This document shows, one piece after another, positions 1 through 9,360 of a stretch of 49,443 nt of DNA (its first letter is position 1; each line of letters starts with the position of its first letter). The translations under genes were made by a program, and so were the position numbers. Origin of the DNA: Clostridiaceae bacterium (GTDB lineage Bacteria; Bacillota; Clostridia; Christensenellales; CAG-917); NCBI GenBank assembly GCA_031289315.1, contig JAITPR010000010.1, positions 1-49,443 on the forward strand. The letters run 5' to 3'. Under the pieces are notes generated by a model. That model was given only the letters and a program-made list of their open reading frames with translations, did no database searches and was not told the origin of the DNA.

Positions 1-3000
1 GCAACCTGTTGCGTTATGTTTTCTCGGACTTGTTCCATTACGCCGAAGTTTCCGTAATCGCCGAATGCGCTAAACGTAAACAACACACCCGCTAACACAA
101 TTGTAATCGCCGTAGATAACAGCCCAAGTTTGAGATAAGATAACTTCTTAGCGCTCTTTACCTTAGACCCGTATGACGTTGTGCAAACGGGTTCGAGAGT
201 AGTCGCCGCCGCGGCGGTCACTTTCCCCTGTGCGCCCACAGGCGCGCTCTTAACAGCCTTTGCACTTAATGCAACGGGTGCAAGCACGCCGCGCCGTCTG
301 CGTCCGAGCAGAATGACCGCGCCGCAAGCCGCGACGGCAACAAACAACCCCGAAAGCAATGCGGTTTGCAATCCGTCTGATAAGTTAAGCCCACCTTGCA
401 GTAGCCCGGCTTCCGCACCGTCATCACCGGGCAAAACCGTTCCGCCTGCCGCTTGCCCTTGCGAGCCGCCCGTCGAACGCGCTATCCATAACGCCTCAAG
501 CATGATTTTGCCGCCGGCGTCATCGGGAACCGTCATTGTGCCGCCGGTATAAATTTTGCCCGCAATCGCCGTTGTTCTCCAAACCCAACCCACGAGCACA
601 AAACCTGCGCGTGTCGGATTCGGCGTGCTCAGCACCGCACCGGCGTTGCCTTGCATAACGGTCTCATCAAGCGCTTCATTTACGAAATGAACGCGCGTTC
701 TGCCGCCTGTTCCGTTAGCTAAATCGGCTAGTTCAACGTCGCTGTTACGTATCCACAACGCGTCTAAGCGCATGGAAATTATATTATCTAATTTTGTGAT
801 TTGCCCGTAGTACGCCTTGCCTATACCCGTGCTTTCTTCAAGATACCACCCAAAGAACGTATAACCCGTTCTTTCAGGGAAAGGCAATATCACCTTATCG
901 CCCGCGTGTGCGGTAATCATTTGATAAAGGTTGCCGTCATACAGCGAAATCGTCGTGCTTGAATAATTCCAAACGGCGTAAAAAGTCGGGTTTGCCGTAG
1001 TCGGCGTAAAAGTGCCGCTGTAAACAACACCGCCGTATTCCCAACCGCCGAATGCCCAACCGTCTTTGGTTGTTTCGGGCAAGGTAAGCGGCACGCCTAC
1101 TTCCGCTTTAATTCGAGTTACGGCTTCGCCTCCGTTTGAGTCGAAATTAAGGTATGTGTACTTTTGAGTAATCTGTTCCCAAATGACAATGTTGCCAACG
1201 GTTTGTGGAGTAAATTTGCCGTCCACAATCAAATTATCGTTATATAGCCAACCGTCAAAGATAAATAAATCGTTTGGCAAGGTGGGGGTCGGCAAATCAA
1301 TTTCTTGCCCTACGAACGCCCTAAAATACGTAGGTATCGAGTCGTCGGGTAAATCTAATTCAAGGTAAATATCGGCGTAGCCAACCGCAACAGTTATCCT
1401 TATAGTAAATGAAACGGTGCTACCAAGCCTATCTACCAAAGTGAAGTTATACGTCCCCGCCTCGCTAAACCAAATGTCCGCCACTTCGTCAAAAGAATAT
1501 ATTTGCGTTTGCCCGTCTTTAACTACCTTAACTATACTGTATGGATCTAACTCGTTTGTAGCAGACCGCAATATAAAACCGTTTGCGTTCTCAGTCGTAG
1601 TATGGCTTTTGCCGAATGTTATTTCGTCAAAGCCGCCGTTTCTAAAAATGCTAACGGCAAGACTACCCGTTATGTCACCGAGCTTAAGGTAGACGGCTTC
1701 GTATTCCGTGAAGTCACCGAAGCCATTTTCTTCTCTAACGACGTAAACACCGCTTGGTGCATTTACAAGCCCTAACTGATACTCAACCGACACACCATAA
1801 AGAATGTTGTAAGTGGTCATCGTGTCCTTCAGTGTGAGCGTAACGGTTTTGCTCTCAAAATTTGCTACCTTTATGAATGCAAAATATAATATTCCTTCCT
1901 CTATCTCGCCTGTATCGGGTGAAACATAGCGATATTTCCGTCCGTTTAGTGACGGCAAGCCCGCTTTCATATATTCTTGTTCATCGTCATTAAGAAACAC
2001 TATTATGTCTTGATTAAAGTTAAGTTCTAAAACGGCATCGTCTGCAACATCGGCAGTCTGATAACTCTGTGGGTTCGTAGCGTCAAAATAACTCACGGAA
2101 ATCATTGCTTGAACCGCTGTATCTACCGCCGTCAAAACAGCTGTTTGCGTTGCGTATTGTGTCCCCTTGTAGACATATTTTCCGTCTGATTGCGCTACCT
2201 TTGCACGCTCTATATTGTAAGCAAAATCATACGCTCCGCTATAATCGGCAAATGCAAATATCGCCTTGCCTGTACCCGCGGTTTGTTGAGCTACGGCGTA
2301 ATATTTACTTTGTAGGTCGCTAAAACCGATAAGCCCGTTTAGGTAAGCGTAATTAATTGACGGTTCTGTCGGCGTGTCTTCCGACACAATTTCAAAGCGG
2401 AAAATAAAATGATATACATCGCCCGAAACAGTTTCCCCATCTACAATATACTTAGGATTACCCCAAAACTCCGCCTTATATATTCCTACCTCGTTAATCG
2501 TTCCTCGCAAAAGACTTGTCGTATAATTTGCACCGAAAGTTTGTTTAATCTCTTGGACTTCTACCTCGTATGCTTCCGCACCATCGCCCTCAATTTTATA
2601 TAAAATGCCCGCTATAGGAGCAACGCTGCCATCGGTTGCGTTAATATTCCAGCTGTTCGCTCCCGCCAAATATGCCGGATATTGTCCGGTGGTATACACT
2701 CTTTGGCTATCGGCAGTAAAGAAGCCTTGCCCGAAGTAGCCTATAACCGCATCGTTCGGCTCACGCCTATCAACAAATATAGTGTAGGGTATCGCGGCGC
2801 CGATTTTACGACTAATCGTGAAGTCATAACGACCGCTATCCAAAAAGAATTGACCGTCAAAGGCACTGCCCATAGATATGCCGTTCTTTGTATATGTAAG
2901 CGAATATGCCGCAACACCCAAGGTGTCAATGCGAAATCCGTTAAGCGTAACATCACCGCTTAAAATAGTTTCAAATTTATTCGTCGAAAACGCCCCGCTT

Positions 3001-3884
3001 TCTTCGTCACCGCCGACTTGTCCAAAATTGCTTACATTGTGAAAAAGTACTTGCCCGGAGTTTTGCACAAGATAAAACTCTACTTCTTCTATAATGTTAG
3101 TGTAATGGGTTGTAGTAACATCTTTCCATATGCCCCAAAAATTTCTCTCCGGTGCGGTAACCGTATACGTCAACTCATAGGCGAAAGTTATTTTTATGTA
3201 AACGCCACGCGACAAGTCCTCTCCAGAAGGAGTATATAGCGTATATTTCTCTCCGCTGGGTCCGAAATCCGATGGATTAACTAAATCCGTGAAATTAAAA
3301 GTATGTAATTGACTGTGCGATAGCCCGTCTTTATCTTGCCAAATCCATTTATCATTCGCATTGGTTTTCTTTTGAAACAGCATCGCTCCAGTGCCGATTA
3401 CCCCGATGTTTTGAAACGTGCCTACGCTTTGATATGTGTCGCTGGAAATAGCATAATGCTTGTCACCAACAAACATATCCGATACGTCGCTAAAATTATA
3501 GCTTAATTGTATCGCGGCATAACTTCCCGTAATACCGTAGCCGTGGTATCCCTCTACATCGCCGGTATCTATACCCGCTTGAGTGTAGTCGGCTTGCGTG
3601 TAAACTGATAAATTGATAAGGTTCTTTCCTAACGGATGCGTTGAATCAAAAATCCTTTTTCCGTTTGAAGTATAATAACCCGAATTGTCCTTAGTTTGGT
3701 ACGCTTTTACTAAGATAGGAGCCTCTGCAGTACTCAATGGCTGCGCATCTTCCTCTCCCTCGGCAGCATATGCGGAGGGGACATTTGAAGTCAATGCAAA
3801 ACCCATCACTGCAACGATTGCCGCTATAATTAACATCATTAAAATGCACAAAAACTTTTCGCGTTTTATAAAACTGTTTCCCAT
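1..3884 (-). CDS. Secreted InlB B-repeat surface protein, C-terminus beyond window
   Basis: The frame is open from an ATG at 3884 to position 1, about 1294 codons with no stop, so the 3' end is missing. Residues 1-41 form a signal peptide: a basic start (MGNSFIKREK), a hydrophobic core and a likely AYA|AE cleavage site. A long region of unrecognised beta-rich sequence follows. From about residue 870 to 1105 there are three or four Listeria-Bacteroides (InlB B-type) repeats with the FxGW pattern (GWAFGGWEYGG, GYTFFGWYLEE, GFVLVGWVWR). A transmembrane helix lies near 1170-1193, followed by RRRR; a basic Ala/Lys linker then leads to a second helix near 1249-1274. No LPXTG motif is visible. A strong ribosome site (AGGAGG) precedes the ATG. 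The role is inferred: a cell-envelope adhesin or matrix-type protein. The second helix after a cytoplasmic-type linker is unusual for a simple C-terminal anchor. Confidence 0.85.
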   Translation of the reverse strand, partial: MGNSFIKREKFLCILMMLIIAAIVAVMGFALTSNVPSAYAAEGEEDAQPLSTAEAPILVKAYQTKDNSGYYTSNGKRIFDSTHPLGKNLINLSVYTQADYTQAGIDTGDVEGYHGYGITGSYAAIQLSYNFSDVSDMFVGDKHYAISSDTYQSVGTFQNIGVIGTGAMLFQKKTNANDKWIWQDKDGLSHSQLHTFNFTDLVNPSDFGPSGEKYTLYTPSGEDLSRGVYIKITFAYELTYTVTAPERNFWGIWKDVTTTHYTNIIEEVEFYLVQNSGQVLFHNVSNFGQVGGDEESGAFSTNKFETILSGDVTLNGFRIDTLGVAAYSLTYTKNGISMGSAFDGQFFLDSGRYDFTISRKIGAAIPYTIFVDRREPNDAVIGYFGQGFFTADSQRVYTTGQYPAYLAGANSWNINATDGSVAPIAGILYKIEGDGAEAYEVEVQEIKQTFGANYTTSLLRGTINEVGIYKAEFWGNPKYIVDGETVSGDVYHFIFRFEIVSEDTPTEPSINYAYLNGLIGFSDLQSKYYAVAQQTAGTGKAIFAFADYSGAYDFAYNIERAKVAQSDGKYVYKGTQYATQTAVLTAVDTAVQAMISVSYFDATNPQSYQTADVADDAVLELNFNQDIIVFLNDDEQEYMKAGLPSLNGRKYRYVSPDTGEIEEGILYFAFIKVANFESKTVTLTLKDTMTTYNILYGVSVEYQLGLVNAPSGVYVVREENGFGDFTEYEAVYLKLGDITGSLAVSIFRNGGFDEITFGKSHTTTENANGFILRSATNELDPYSIVKVVKDGQTQIYSFDEVADIWFSEAGTYNFTLVDRLGSTVSFTIRITVAVGYADIYLELDLPDDSIPTYFRAFVGQEIDLPTPTLPNDLFIFDGWLYNDNLIVDGKFTPQTVGNIVIWEQITQKYTYLNFDSNGGEAVTRIKAEVGVPLTLPETTKDGWAFGGWEYGGVVYSGTFTPTTANPTFYAVWNYSSTTISLYDGNLYQMITAHAGDKVILPFPERTGYTFFGWYLEESTGIGKAYYGQITKLDNIISMRLDALWIRNSDVELADLANGTGGRTRVHFVNEALDETVMQGNAGAVLSTPNPTRAGFVLVGWVWRTTAIAGKIYTGGTMTVPDDAGGKIMLEALWIARSTGGSQGQAAGGTVLPGDDGAEAGLLQGGLNLSDGLQTALLSGLFVAVAACGAVILLGRRRRGVLAPVALSAKAVKSAPVGAQGKVTAAAATTLEPVCTTSYGSKVKSAKKLSYLKLGLLSTAITIVLAGVLFTFSAFGDYGNFGVMEQVRENITQQV

Positions 3885-3967
3885 ACGTCTTTTGCCTCCT
3901 GACAAGCGTCATGCTTGCATATCGCAATTTTAGAGATTATGTGACAAGTACAACTAAGGTTTTTCAT
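3866..3967 (-). CDS. Possible 33-residue upstream ORF overlapping the surface-protein start
   Basis: An ATG at 3967 with GAGGTGG about 10 nt upstream opens a 33-codon frame, MKNLSCTCHIISKIAICKHD and onward. It ends with TAA 18 nt inside the surface-protein gene, in another frame. Four cysteines in 33 residues is odd. It could be a translated leader that tunes the downstream start, or chance. Nothing similar is recognised. Confidence 0.2.
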   Translation of the reverse strand: MKNLSCTCHIISKIAICKHDACQEAKDVWETVL

Positions 3968-4025
3968 GTAGGAAAATCCACCTCAATCGATAGACCTCTC
4001 CTTTCCATTATTTGTCTTAGTGTAC

Positions 4026-4054
4026 AGTTTAGCAAAATGCAAACACAATAGCAA
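4026..4054 (-). promoter_or_regulatory. Candidate promoter of the surface-protein gene
   Basis: On the minus strand TTGCTA and TAAACT are separated by exactly 17 bp. The implied start near 4019 leaves an untranslated leader of about 135 nt, which contains the small ORF at 3866-3967. The boxes deviate from consensus, so this is only moderately supported. Confidence 0.4.
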
Positions 4055-4105
4055 GCGTTTGTGTGGTATAAATTTTTATGTGTAGATTGTAAAATAAAGT
4101 GTCGC

Positions 4106-4143
4106 ACAACAAAAAGAACAAAGGCGTCCCTTTGGGGACGCCT
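4106..4143 (-). terminator. Intrinsic terminator of lepA
   Basis: A perfect 9-bp stem (4122-4130 with 4135-4143) with a 4-nt loop lies 20 bp after the lepA stop. On the minus strand it is followed by a T-rich tract (TTGTTCTTTTTGTTG). It separates lepA from the surface-protein gene. Confidence 0.85.
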
Positions 4144-4163
4144 CATTAAGGAACTCTAGTAAC

Positions 4164-5963
4164 TCAATCCAACTTCAAGATGCTCATGAAGGCTTCGCTG
4201 GGGACTTCGACGGAGCCGACCTGTCGCATACGTTTTTTGCCCTCCTTTTGTTTTTCAAGGAGTTTCTTTTTGCGAGTGATATCGCCGCCATAGCATTTGG
4301 CAAGGACGTCTTTTCGGACTGCCTTAACGGTTTCGCGGGCAATTACCTTGCCGCCGATTGCCGCTTGCACGGGGATTTCGAACTGTTGGCGCGGTATGGC
4401 GTCCTTGAGTTTTTCGGCTATTACGCGCCCGCGGTTGTAGGCTTTTTCGCGGTGGACGATTATAGATAACGCGTCGCAAATTTCGCTGTTGAGCAATATA
4501 TCAAGCCGCACAAGGTCGCTGCGCTGAAAGCCCGCCGCCTCGTAATCGTAGCTAGCGTAGCCGCGCGAACGCGATTTAAGCGCGTCGAAAAAGTCATAAA
4601 CAATTTCGTTGAGCGGCAGAATGTAGGTCAATTTAACGCGGGAGGCGTCGACATACACCAAATCAATATATACGCCGCGCTTATCCTGACAAAGCTCCAT
4701 GATAACACCCACGTACTCCGGCGGCGAATAGATGGACGCGGTGACGATAGGCTCCTCCATGTAATCAATTTCCGACGGATTGGGAAGATGTGACGGGTTA
4801 TCAACCTTAACCACTTCGCCGTTGGTCTTTATAACGCGGTAGGAAACGCTGGGCGCGGTGGTAATCAAATCCATATCGAATTCGCGTTCCAACCGCTCCA
4901 CGATGATTTCCATGTGTAACAGCCCCAAAAAACCGCAACGGAAGCCGTAGCCCAACGCGCCGGAAACCTCCGGCTCGAACATGAGTGACGCGTCGTTTAG
5001 GTTGAGCTTTTCAAGCGCGTCGCGTAAGTCGTTGTAGCGCGCTCCGTCCGCCGGAAACACGCCCGCGAACACCATGGAAAGCGCCGGTCTGTAACCGGGC
5101 AACGGTGCGCTTGCGCCGCCCTCCACGTGCGTTATCGTATCGCCGACGGCGGTATCCTTTACGTTTTTTATGCTTGCCGCGACATAGCCGACGTCGCCCG
5201 CACGCAATTCGGCTTCCGCTTTCATCTTAGGTGTGAAACAACCGACCTCGGTCACGTCAAACACCTTGCCGGTGGAAAAAAGTTTTATCTTATCCCCCGC
5301 CTTAATTACGCCGTCGAACACGCGCACCATGGAAATGGCTCCGCGGTAGTTGTCGTAAAAGCTGTCGAATATAAGCGCGGAAAGCGGTTTGCCGCTCTCA
5401 CCCTTCGGCGACGGCAACAGTCTCACAATCTTCTCCAAAACCTCGCCTATGTTCAAGCCGTCCTTCGCCGACACCAACGGCGCGTTTTCCGTGTCAAGCC
5501 CGATTATGTCTTCGATTTCCTTTTTCACCTTGTCCGGCTGCGCGGACGGTAGGTCCACCTTGTTGATGACGGGGAGGATTTCCAAATTGTGGTCTAAGGC
5601 AAGGTAGACGTTGGTCAAGGTTTGCGCTTCTACGCCTTGCGTAGCGTCCACAACCAGTATTGCGCCCTCGCACGCCGCAAGCGAACGCGATACCTCATAG
5701 GTAAAGTCCACGTGTCCCGGAGTATCTATGAGATTGAGCGTGTACGCCTCACCATCCAAAACGTAATCCATACGGCATGTCTGTAGCTTGATGGTAATGC
5801 CGCGTTCGCGTTCAATGTCCATGTTATCCAAAATCTGTTCGCTCATGTCGCGTTTGCTCACCGTACCCGTCAATTCGATTAGGCGGTCGGCAAGCGTGCT
5901 CTTGCCGTGGTCTATGTGCGCGACTATACAGAAGTTTCTTATCTTATCTTGTCTTTTACTCAT
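4164..5963 (-). CDS. lepA: Elongation factor 4 (LepA), translational GTPase
   Basis: A 599-residue protein, the normal length for LepA. It starts with the [21 protein letters not shown]-loop, followed by RERGITIK (switch I), DTPGHVDF (G3) and NKVDLPSA (G4). The C-terminal LepA-specific domain ends in [15 protein letters not shown]. LepA is a ribosome-associated GTPase that acts on paused or mistranslocated 70S ribosomes and affects initiation. The ribosome site is weak (AAGAGAT). The gene appears monocistronic, with its own promoter at 6082-6110 and a terminator at 4106-4143. In many Firmicutes lepA is followed by hemN or hrcA; here it is not. Confidence 0.98.
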   Translation of the reverse strand: MSKRQDKIRNFCIVAHIDHGKSTLADRLIELTGTVSKRDMSEQILDNMDIERERGITIKLQTCRMDYVLDGEAYTLNLIDTPGHVDFTYEVSRSLAACEGAILVVDATQGVEAQTLTNVYLALDHNLEILPVINKVDLPSAQPDKVKKEIEDIIGLDTENAPLVSAKDGLNIGEVLEKIVRLLPSPKGESGKPLSALIFDSFYDNYRGAISMVRVFDGVIKAGDKIKLFSTGKVFDVTEVGCFTPKMKAEAELRAGDVGYVAASIKNVKDTAVGDTITHVEGGASAPLPGYRPALSMVFAGVFPADGARYNDLRDALEKLNLNDASLMFEPEVSGALGYGFRCGFLGLLHMEIIVERLEREFDMDLITTAPSVSYRVIKTNGEVVKVDNPSHLPNPSEIDYMEEPIVTASIYSPPEYVGVIMELCQDKRGVYIDLVYVDASRVKLTYILPLNEIVYDFFDALKSRSRGYASYDYEAAGFQRSDLVRLDILLNSEICDALSIIVHREKAYNRGRVIAEKLKDAIPRQQFEIPVQAAIGGKVIARETVKAVRKDVLAKCYGGDITRKKKLLEKQKEGKKRMRQVGSVEVPSEAFMSILKLD

Positions 5964-6081
5964 TATATATCTCTTTGGAGGACGCCCCGTACCGGAGCCT
6001 CTACCGTTTTTGCTTTTTGGCGGACGTCAAACGCGAACCTTTTATTTTTGCCGCGCGACGTCCTTTTATTGCTTTTTATAT

Positions 6082-6110
6082 ATTATAAATAATAAAATGT
6101 TTTTAGGCAA
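6082..6110 (-). promoter_or_regulatory. lepA promoter
   Basis: The minus strand carries TTGCCT, a 17-bp spacer and TATAAT. The implied start near 6075 gives a leader of about 110 nt before lepA. It is back to back with the promoter at 6135-6163. Confidence 0.7.
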
Positions 6111-6134
6111 TAAAAACTTACCCTCTTTGTTCCC

Positions 6135-6163
6135 TTTACATTTCGGATTATAAGAATTATAAT
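6135..6163 (+). promoter_or_regulatory. Promoter of the glycerophosphodiesterase gene
   Basis: TTTACA, 17-bp spacer, TATAAT. The implied start is near 6170, with a 70-nt leader ending in the AAGGAG ribosome site 6 nt before the ATG at 6242. Confidence 0.7.
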
Positions 6164-6241
6164 ATAACAAAGTACACACTTATACGATACGATAAAGAAG
6201 AACACGCTCGGGCGGCGCCAAACGCCCTAAGGAGAAAAATT

Positions 6242-6976
6242 ATGAAAAGTTTCGATTGGTTGTTGAACACCCCGATAGCACACCGCGGGCTGTACTCGGA
6301 GAGCGTTCCCGAAAACTCTTTGCCGGCATTTTATGCCGCGTGCGACAAGGGTTATTCCATTGAACTTGACGTCCACTTACTCGCCGACGGCAAGATAGCG
6401 GTTCATCACGACCCCTCTCTTATGCGCAGTTGCGGCAAGGACGTCGACATCAGAACGCTTAAATCCTCCGACTTAGCGAACTATAAGTTATTCGGTACGG
6501 AAAGCACGATACCGCTTTTAAGCGACGTTTTGACGCTTATAAACGGCAAGACCGGCATATTGATAGAGATAAAGAACATGACATTTACGGACCGTTCTCT
6601 AGATGCGGCGGTGCTGAAGCTGTTGGAGGGCTACAACGGCAACGTTGCGTTGCAGTCGTTTAATCCGTCCACCGTGAGGTATTGTTGCGACAACTCCGAC
6701 CTAGCCGCGGGGATGCTAGTCACATGGCAAAAGGGCGGCAAACGCAGTGCATTTTTGAATTTTTGCGGCAAGCTTCATGTCATGAAGTTCTGCAAAAAAG
6801 CCGATTTTATTGCCTACAATATATTCGACCTTGACAATAATAAATATGTCAACAAATACATACACGACAAGAAAATGCCCTTCCTCACATGGACGGTACG
6901 CACTCCGGAACAGCAAGCCGTAGCCAAGCGCGTAGGCGCGAATATCATATTCGAAAAATTCACGCCGGAAAAATAG
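6242..6976 (+). CDS. Glycerophosphodiester phosphodiesterase (GDPD family)
   Basis: A 244-residue cytosolic protein with the GDPD metal and catalytic set: HRG at 14-16, ELD at 41-43, HHD at 55-57, and EIK in the middle strand (LIEIKNM). The family hydrolyses deacylated phospholipid head groups to glycerol-3-phosphate and an alcohol in a TIM-barrel fold. No signal peptide is visible, so it should act on imported or internal glycerophosphodiesters. The late LTWTVRTPEQQ segment matches the usual WTVN-type strand near the barrel end. It stands alone, divergent from lepA, with a strong ribosome site (AAGGAG). Exact substrate preference cannot be read from the sequence. Confidence 0.92.
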   Translation: MKSFDWLLNTPIAHRGLYSESVPENSLPAFYAACDKGYSIELDVHLLADGKIAVHHDPSLMRSCGKDVDIRTLKSSDLANYKLFGTESTIPLLSDVLTLINGKTGILIEIKNMTFTDRSLDAAVLKLLEGYNGNVALQSFNPSTVRYCCDNSDLAAGMLVTWQKGGKRSAFLNFCGKLHVMKFCKKADFIAYNIFDLDNNKYVNKYIHDKKMPFLTWTVRTPEQQAVAKRVGANIIFEKFTPEK

Positions 6977-7248
6977 TTCCCTAGAATATAAATTCACCGA
7001 TTTTTAAGCACTCATGAGGGACGCTTAAACCTTCTCAATGTGGACAAGTAGTGAGGCATTCCCTCTACTGTTTGTGGACGCACCGGGTGGGGACACGAAA
7101 CCGACAACGAGTGGATTTTAGGCAAATTTGGTGTGAAACAAGACATTTTCGACGACGCGTAGCAATGTTACGTGAGGAGGAAATAACGCCGACCCGCGCA
7201 AAATTAGGCAAAATACACCGTTGGCGCGTTGAAGTGGACACGCCTTAC
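6977..7248. other. Intergenic region, no gene recognised; short internal repeats
   Basis: These 272 bp lie between the convergent GDPD and rsgA genes. A GTGGAC motif occurs three times (7040, 7075 and 7234 regions), and TTTTAGGCAAAT / AATTAGGCAAAAT occurs twice (near 7118 and 7202). No clear intrinsic terminator for either gene was found. The one plus-strand open frame (from 7051) has an Arg/His-rich composition typical of non-coding DNA. Confidence 0.4.
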
Positions 7249-8103
7249 TTAGTACTTGTTTTTTCGCCGCTCCTCAAGCTGCGCGTACATCTCTAAGTAT
7301 CGCGAATACCGCCCCTTGTCGAAGCTTCCGCTTTCCACCGCGGCTATTACCGCGCAATCTGGCTCCAAACGGTGCGTGCAACGCCCCTTGTATTTGCACG
7401 AGTCGGAAAGCGCCACCATGTCGTCGTAGTAAGCGAACAACGTCTCCGGCTCTATGTCCGGGATTTCCAACATGGAAAAGCCGCACGTATCTATGATGTA
7501 CGCGCCGGCAATTTTATATAGTTCGGTTTGACGCGTGGTGTGCTTGCCCCTGTTTATGCGCTTTGAAAGCACTCCGGTAGCCGCAATATCGACCGCCGCA
7601 GCCGCATTTATCAGCGCGCTTTTTCCCGCCGCGGACTGCCCCGCAAGGCTTATTATTTTGCCGGCGTACGGCGCAAACAATTCGTACACGCCCTCTCCCG
7701 TAAGCGCGGAACACTTTTTCGTTTCGGCAATCGCGGCAAAACCGGTTAAGTCCAACTCTTTTAAATCCGATTTATTGGCAAGCACCACCGGCTCTATTCC
7801 CGCCGTAAGGCAGTTTAAAATTATTTTATCCGCCAAAAGGTAATCCGGCTCCGGCTCCGGAGCAAGGACTATAATGCAAACATCCACGTTCGCCACGTAC
7901 GGCCGCACGAGAACATTTTTACGCGGCTTTATTTCTTCTATCACGCCGCTTCCACCGTAAAATGAAAACTCCACGTTGTCGCCAACGAAGATGTCGCCAT
8001 CTCCCTGTTTCAGTTTTTTGCGCGCCGTACACAGATACGTTTTTTTGCCGTCGTCCACGACAAACTTTGACGTAACCGCCCGTACTACCTTACCTTCGGG
8101 CAT
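7249..8103 (-). CDS. rsgA: Small ribosomal subunit biogenesis GTPase RsgA
   Basis: This is a circularly permuted GTPase: an OB-fold N-terminus, then NKSD (G4), SALTG (G5), GQSAAGKSALI (P-loop) and DTCGF (G3). A C-terminal zinc knuckle (CKYKGRCTHRLEPDC) follows. RsgA checks 30S maturation by binding at the decoding site. The start is placed at the ATG at 8103 because GGGGAG sits 6 nt before it; a second ATG 21 nt upstream (8124) has no such site. The length is 284 residues. It is the last gene of the yicC-to-rsgA run. The G3 motif has Cys where the family normally has Pro (DTPGF). The insert of stp and prkC usual upstream of rsgA in Firmicutes is missing. Confidence 0.95.
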   Translation of the reverse strand: MPEGKVVRAVTSKFVVDDGKKTYLCTARKKLKQGDGDIFVGDNVEFSFYGGSGVIEEIKPRKNVLVRPYVANVDVCIIVLAPEPEPDYLLADKIILNCLTAGIEPVVLANKSDLKELDLTGFAAIAETKKCSALTGEGVYELFAPYAGKIISLAGQSAAGKSALINAAAAVDIAATGVLSKRINRGKHTTRQTELYKIAGAYIIDTCGFSMLEIPDIEPETLFAYYDDMVALSDSCKYKGRCTHRLEPDCAVIAAVESGSFDKGRYSRYLEMYAQLEERRKNKY

Positions 8104-8150
8104 GTATTCTCCCCGTCTCCGCATTTATTTTTTAGCGGAGCTTTATTTTG

Positions 8151-8219
8151 GTGTGGATAATCCCCTGTGACAAACTTGCCTGTCAAGAAAATATTTTGTC
8201 CCCGAGAACTGTCCTCTCC
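8151..8219 (+). repeat. Dispersed palindromic element, copy A
   Basis: It starts GTGTGGATAATCC and ends GAACTGTCCTC. Between the arms are CTTGcctgtCAAG and AAAATATTTT. It lies in the rlmN-rsgA gap, where many Firmicutes carry stp and prkC. AT-rich flanks (TTTATTTTG and GATTTTTTATTT) suggest an insertion target but give no perfect duplication. Confidence 0.8.
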
Positions 8220-8233
8220 CGATTTTTTATTTA

Positions 8234-8250
8234 GCGGATTTTTCATCCGC
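8234..8250. other. Small hairpin after rlmN
   Basis: GCGGAT (8234-8239) pairs with ATCCGC (8245-8250) 16 bp downstream of the rlmN stop. On the minus strand the stem is followed by A-rich, not T-rich, sequence, so it is probably an mRNA 3'-end structure and not an intrinsic terminator. Confidence 0.45.
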
Positions 8251-8265
8251 GACTTGCCTCATAGA

Positions 8266-9303
8266 CTACTCGTCTAAGTAGGAACGGCGCAGTTGACCGC
8301 AAGCGCCATCCACGTCGCCGCCCAACGTCCTTCTTAACGTAACCGATGCGCCGCGCCGTTTAAGCTCGTCAAAAAAGACCCTCACGCTCTCCTTGGAAGC
8401 GCCGCGCAGCTTCTTTTCTTTCACGTAATTCAGCTTTATGATGTTGATATGTGTCGGAAAACCGCTTGTTACCGCAGCAAGCGCCGCAGCCTGCTCCTTA
8501 GCGTCATTTACGCCGCCTATCAGCGCATATTCGAAAATAACGCGCCTGCCCGTCTTTTCAAAGTAATAGCGCGCAGCGGAAATAACCTCTTTTATCGGGT
8601 ACGCCTTATTTACGGGCATCAGCCTTTCGCGTACGGTGTCGTCGGGCGCATGCAGAGATACCGTAAGCGTAACGGAAAAACCCGCGTCCGCAAGCTCTCT
8701 CATTTTAGGCGCTATGCCGGACGTCGAAAGAGAAATGTTCCTTTGCCCCACGCATATGCCGCCGCGTTCACCCGCAAGCCGTAGGAATTTAAGCGTGTTT
8801 TCGAAGTTATCAAGCGGTTCGCCGCTCCCCATCAAAACCACGTTGGTGACCGCGCGGTCGCCCGCGACACCGCCTTCCGCTCGGTTTACCGCTATAATCT
8901 GCCCCAAAATTTCGCCCGGAGTTAGGTTGCGTGCCAAGCCGTCTATGCCGGAAGCGCAAAAAGCGCATCCCATCCGACACCCCGCTTGTGTGGACACGCA
9001 CAAGGTATTTCCGTACTTATAGCGCATGAGTACGCCCTCTATAAGCACGCCGTCCTCCAATCTGAAAAGATATTTTTTGGCTCCGTCGGAGGACGGAAAT
9101 TCCTTTTCGATTTTCACGGGTTGTGCGGTATACTTGTCTTCCAACGCGGCAATTAACGCTTTTGGGATATTGCTGATTTCGGAAAATTCCTTGCCTAAAT
9201 GTAACGCCGAAAATATTTGACCGGCGCGGTAGGACGGTTGTCCGCCCTCTTTCATTATCGCGGAAATTTCCTCCGCGTTCATATCCAAAAGAATAGGTTT
9301 CAT
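8266..9303 (-). CDS. rlmN: Dual-specificity rRNA/tRNA (adenine-C2) methyltransferase RlmN
   Basis: A radical-SAM protein with the CxxxCxxC cluster motif (CRMGCAFCAS), the GSGEPL SAM-binding motif and the late methyl-carrier cysteine (GACGQL). RlmN makes 2-methyladenosine at A2503 of 23S rRNA and position 37 of some tRNAs. The start is put at the ATG at 9303 (MKPILLDMNAEEI), which fits family N-termini. A TTG eight codons upstream (9327) is the alternative. No clear ribosome site precedes either, so translation may be coupled to rsmB, whose stop is 57 bp upstream. The length is 345 residues. Confidence 0.96.
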   Translation of the reverse strand: MKPILLDMNAEEISAIMKEGGQPSYRAGQIFSALHLGKEFSEISNIPKALIAALEDKYTAQPVKIEKEFPSSDGAKKYLFRLEDGVLIEGVLMRYKYGNTLCVSTQAGCRMGCAFCASGIDGLARNLTPGEILGQIIAVNRAEGGVAGDRAVTNVVLMGSGEPLDNFENTLKFLRLAGERGGICVGQRNISLSTSGIAPKMRELADAGFSVTLTVSLHAPDDTVRERLMPVNKAYPIKEVISAARYYFEKTGRRVIFEYALIGGVNDAKEQAAALAAVTSGFPTHINIIKLNYVKEKKLRGASKESVRVFFDELKRRGASVTLRRTLGGDVDGACGQLRRSYLDE

Positions 9304-9360
9304 TTTTTTCTGCCACAGCGTTTTCAATGCTGTTTTATACTGTTTTTGCGTAATTTTTTA

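Noticed and set aside
8124..8141. TTAGCGGA-type flanks of repeat copy A as a target duplication
   Set aside because: The two copies are at unequal distances from the element ends and one belongs to a hairpin, so it is not a clean duplication.
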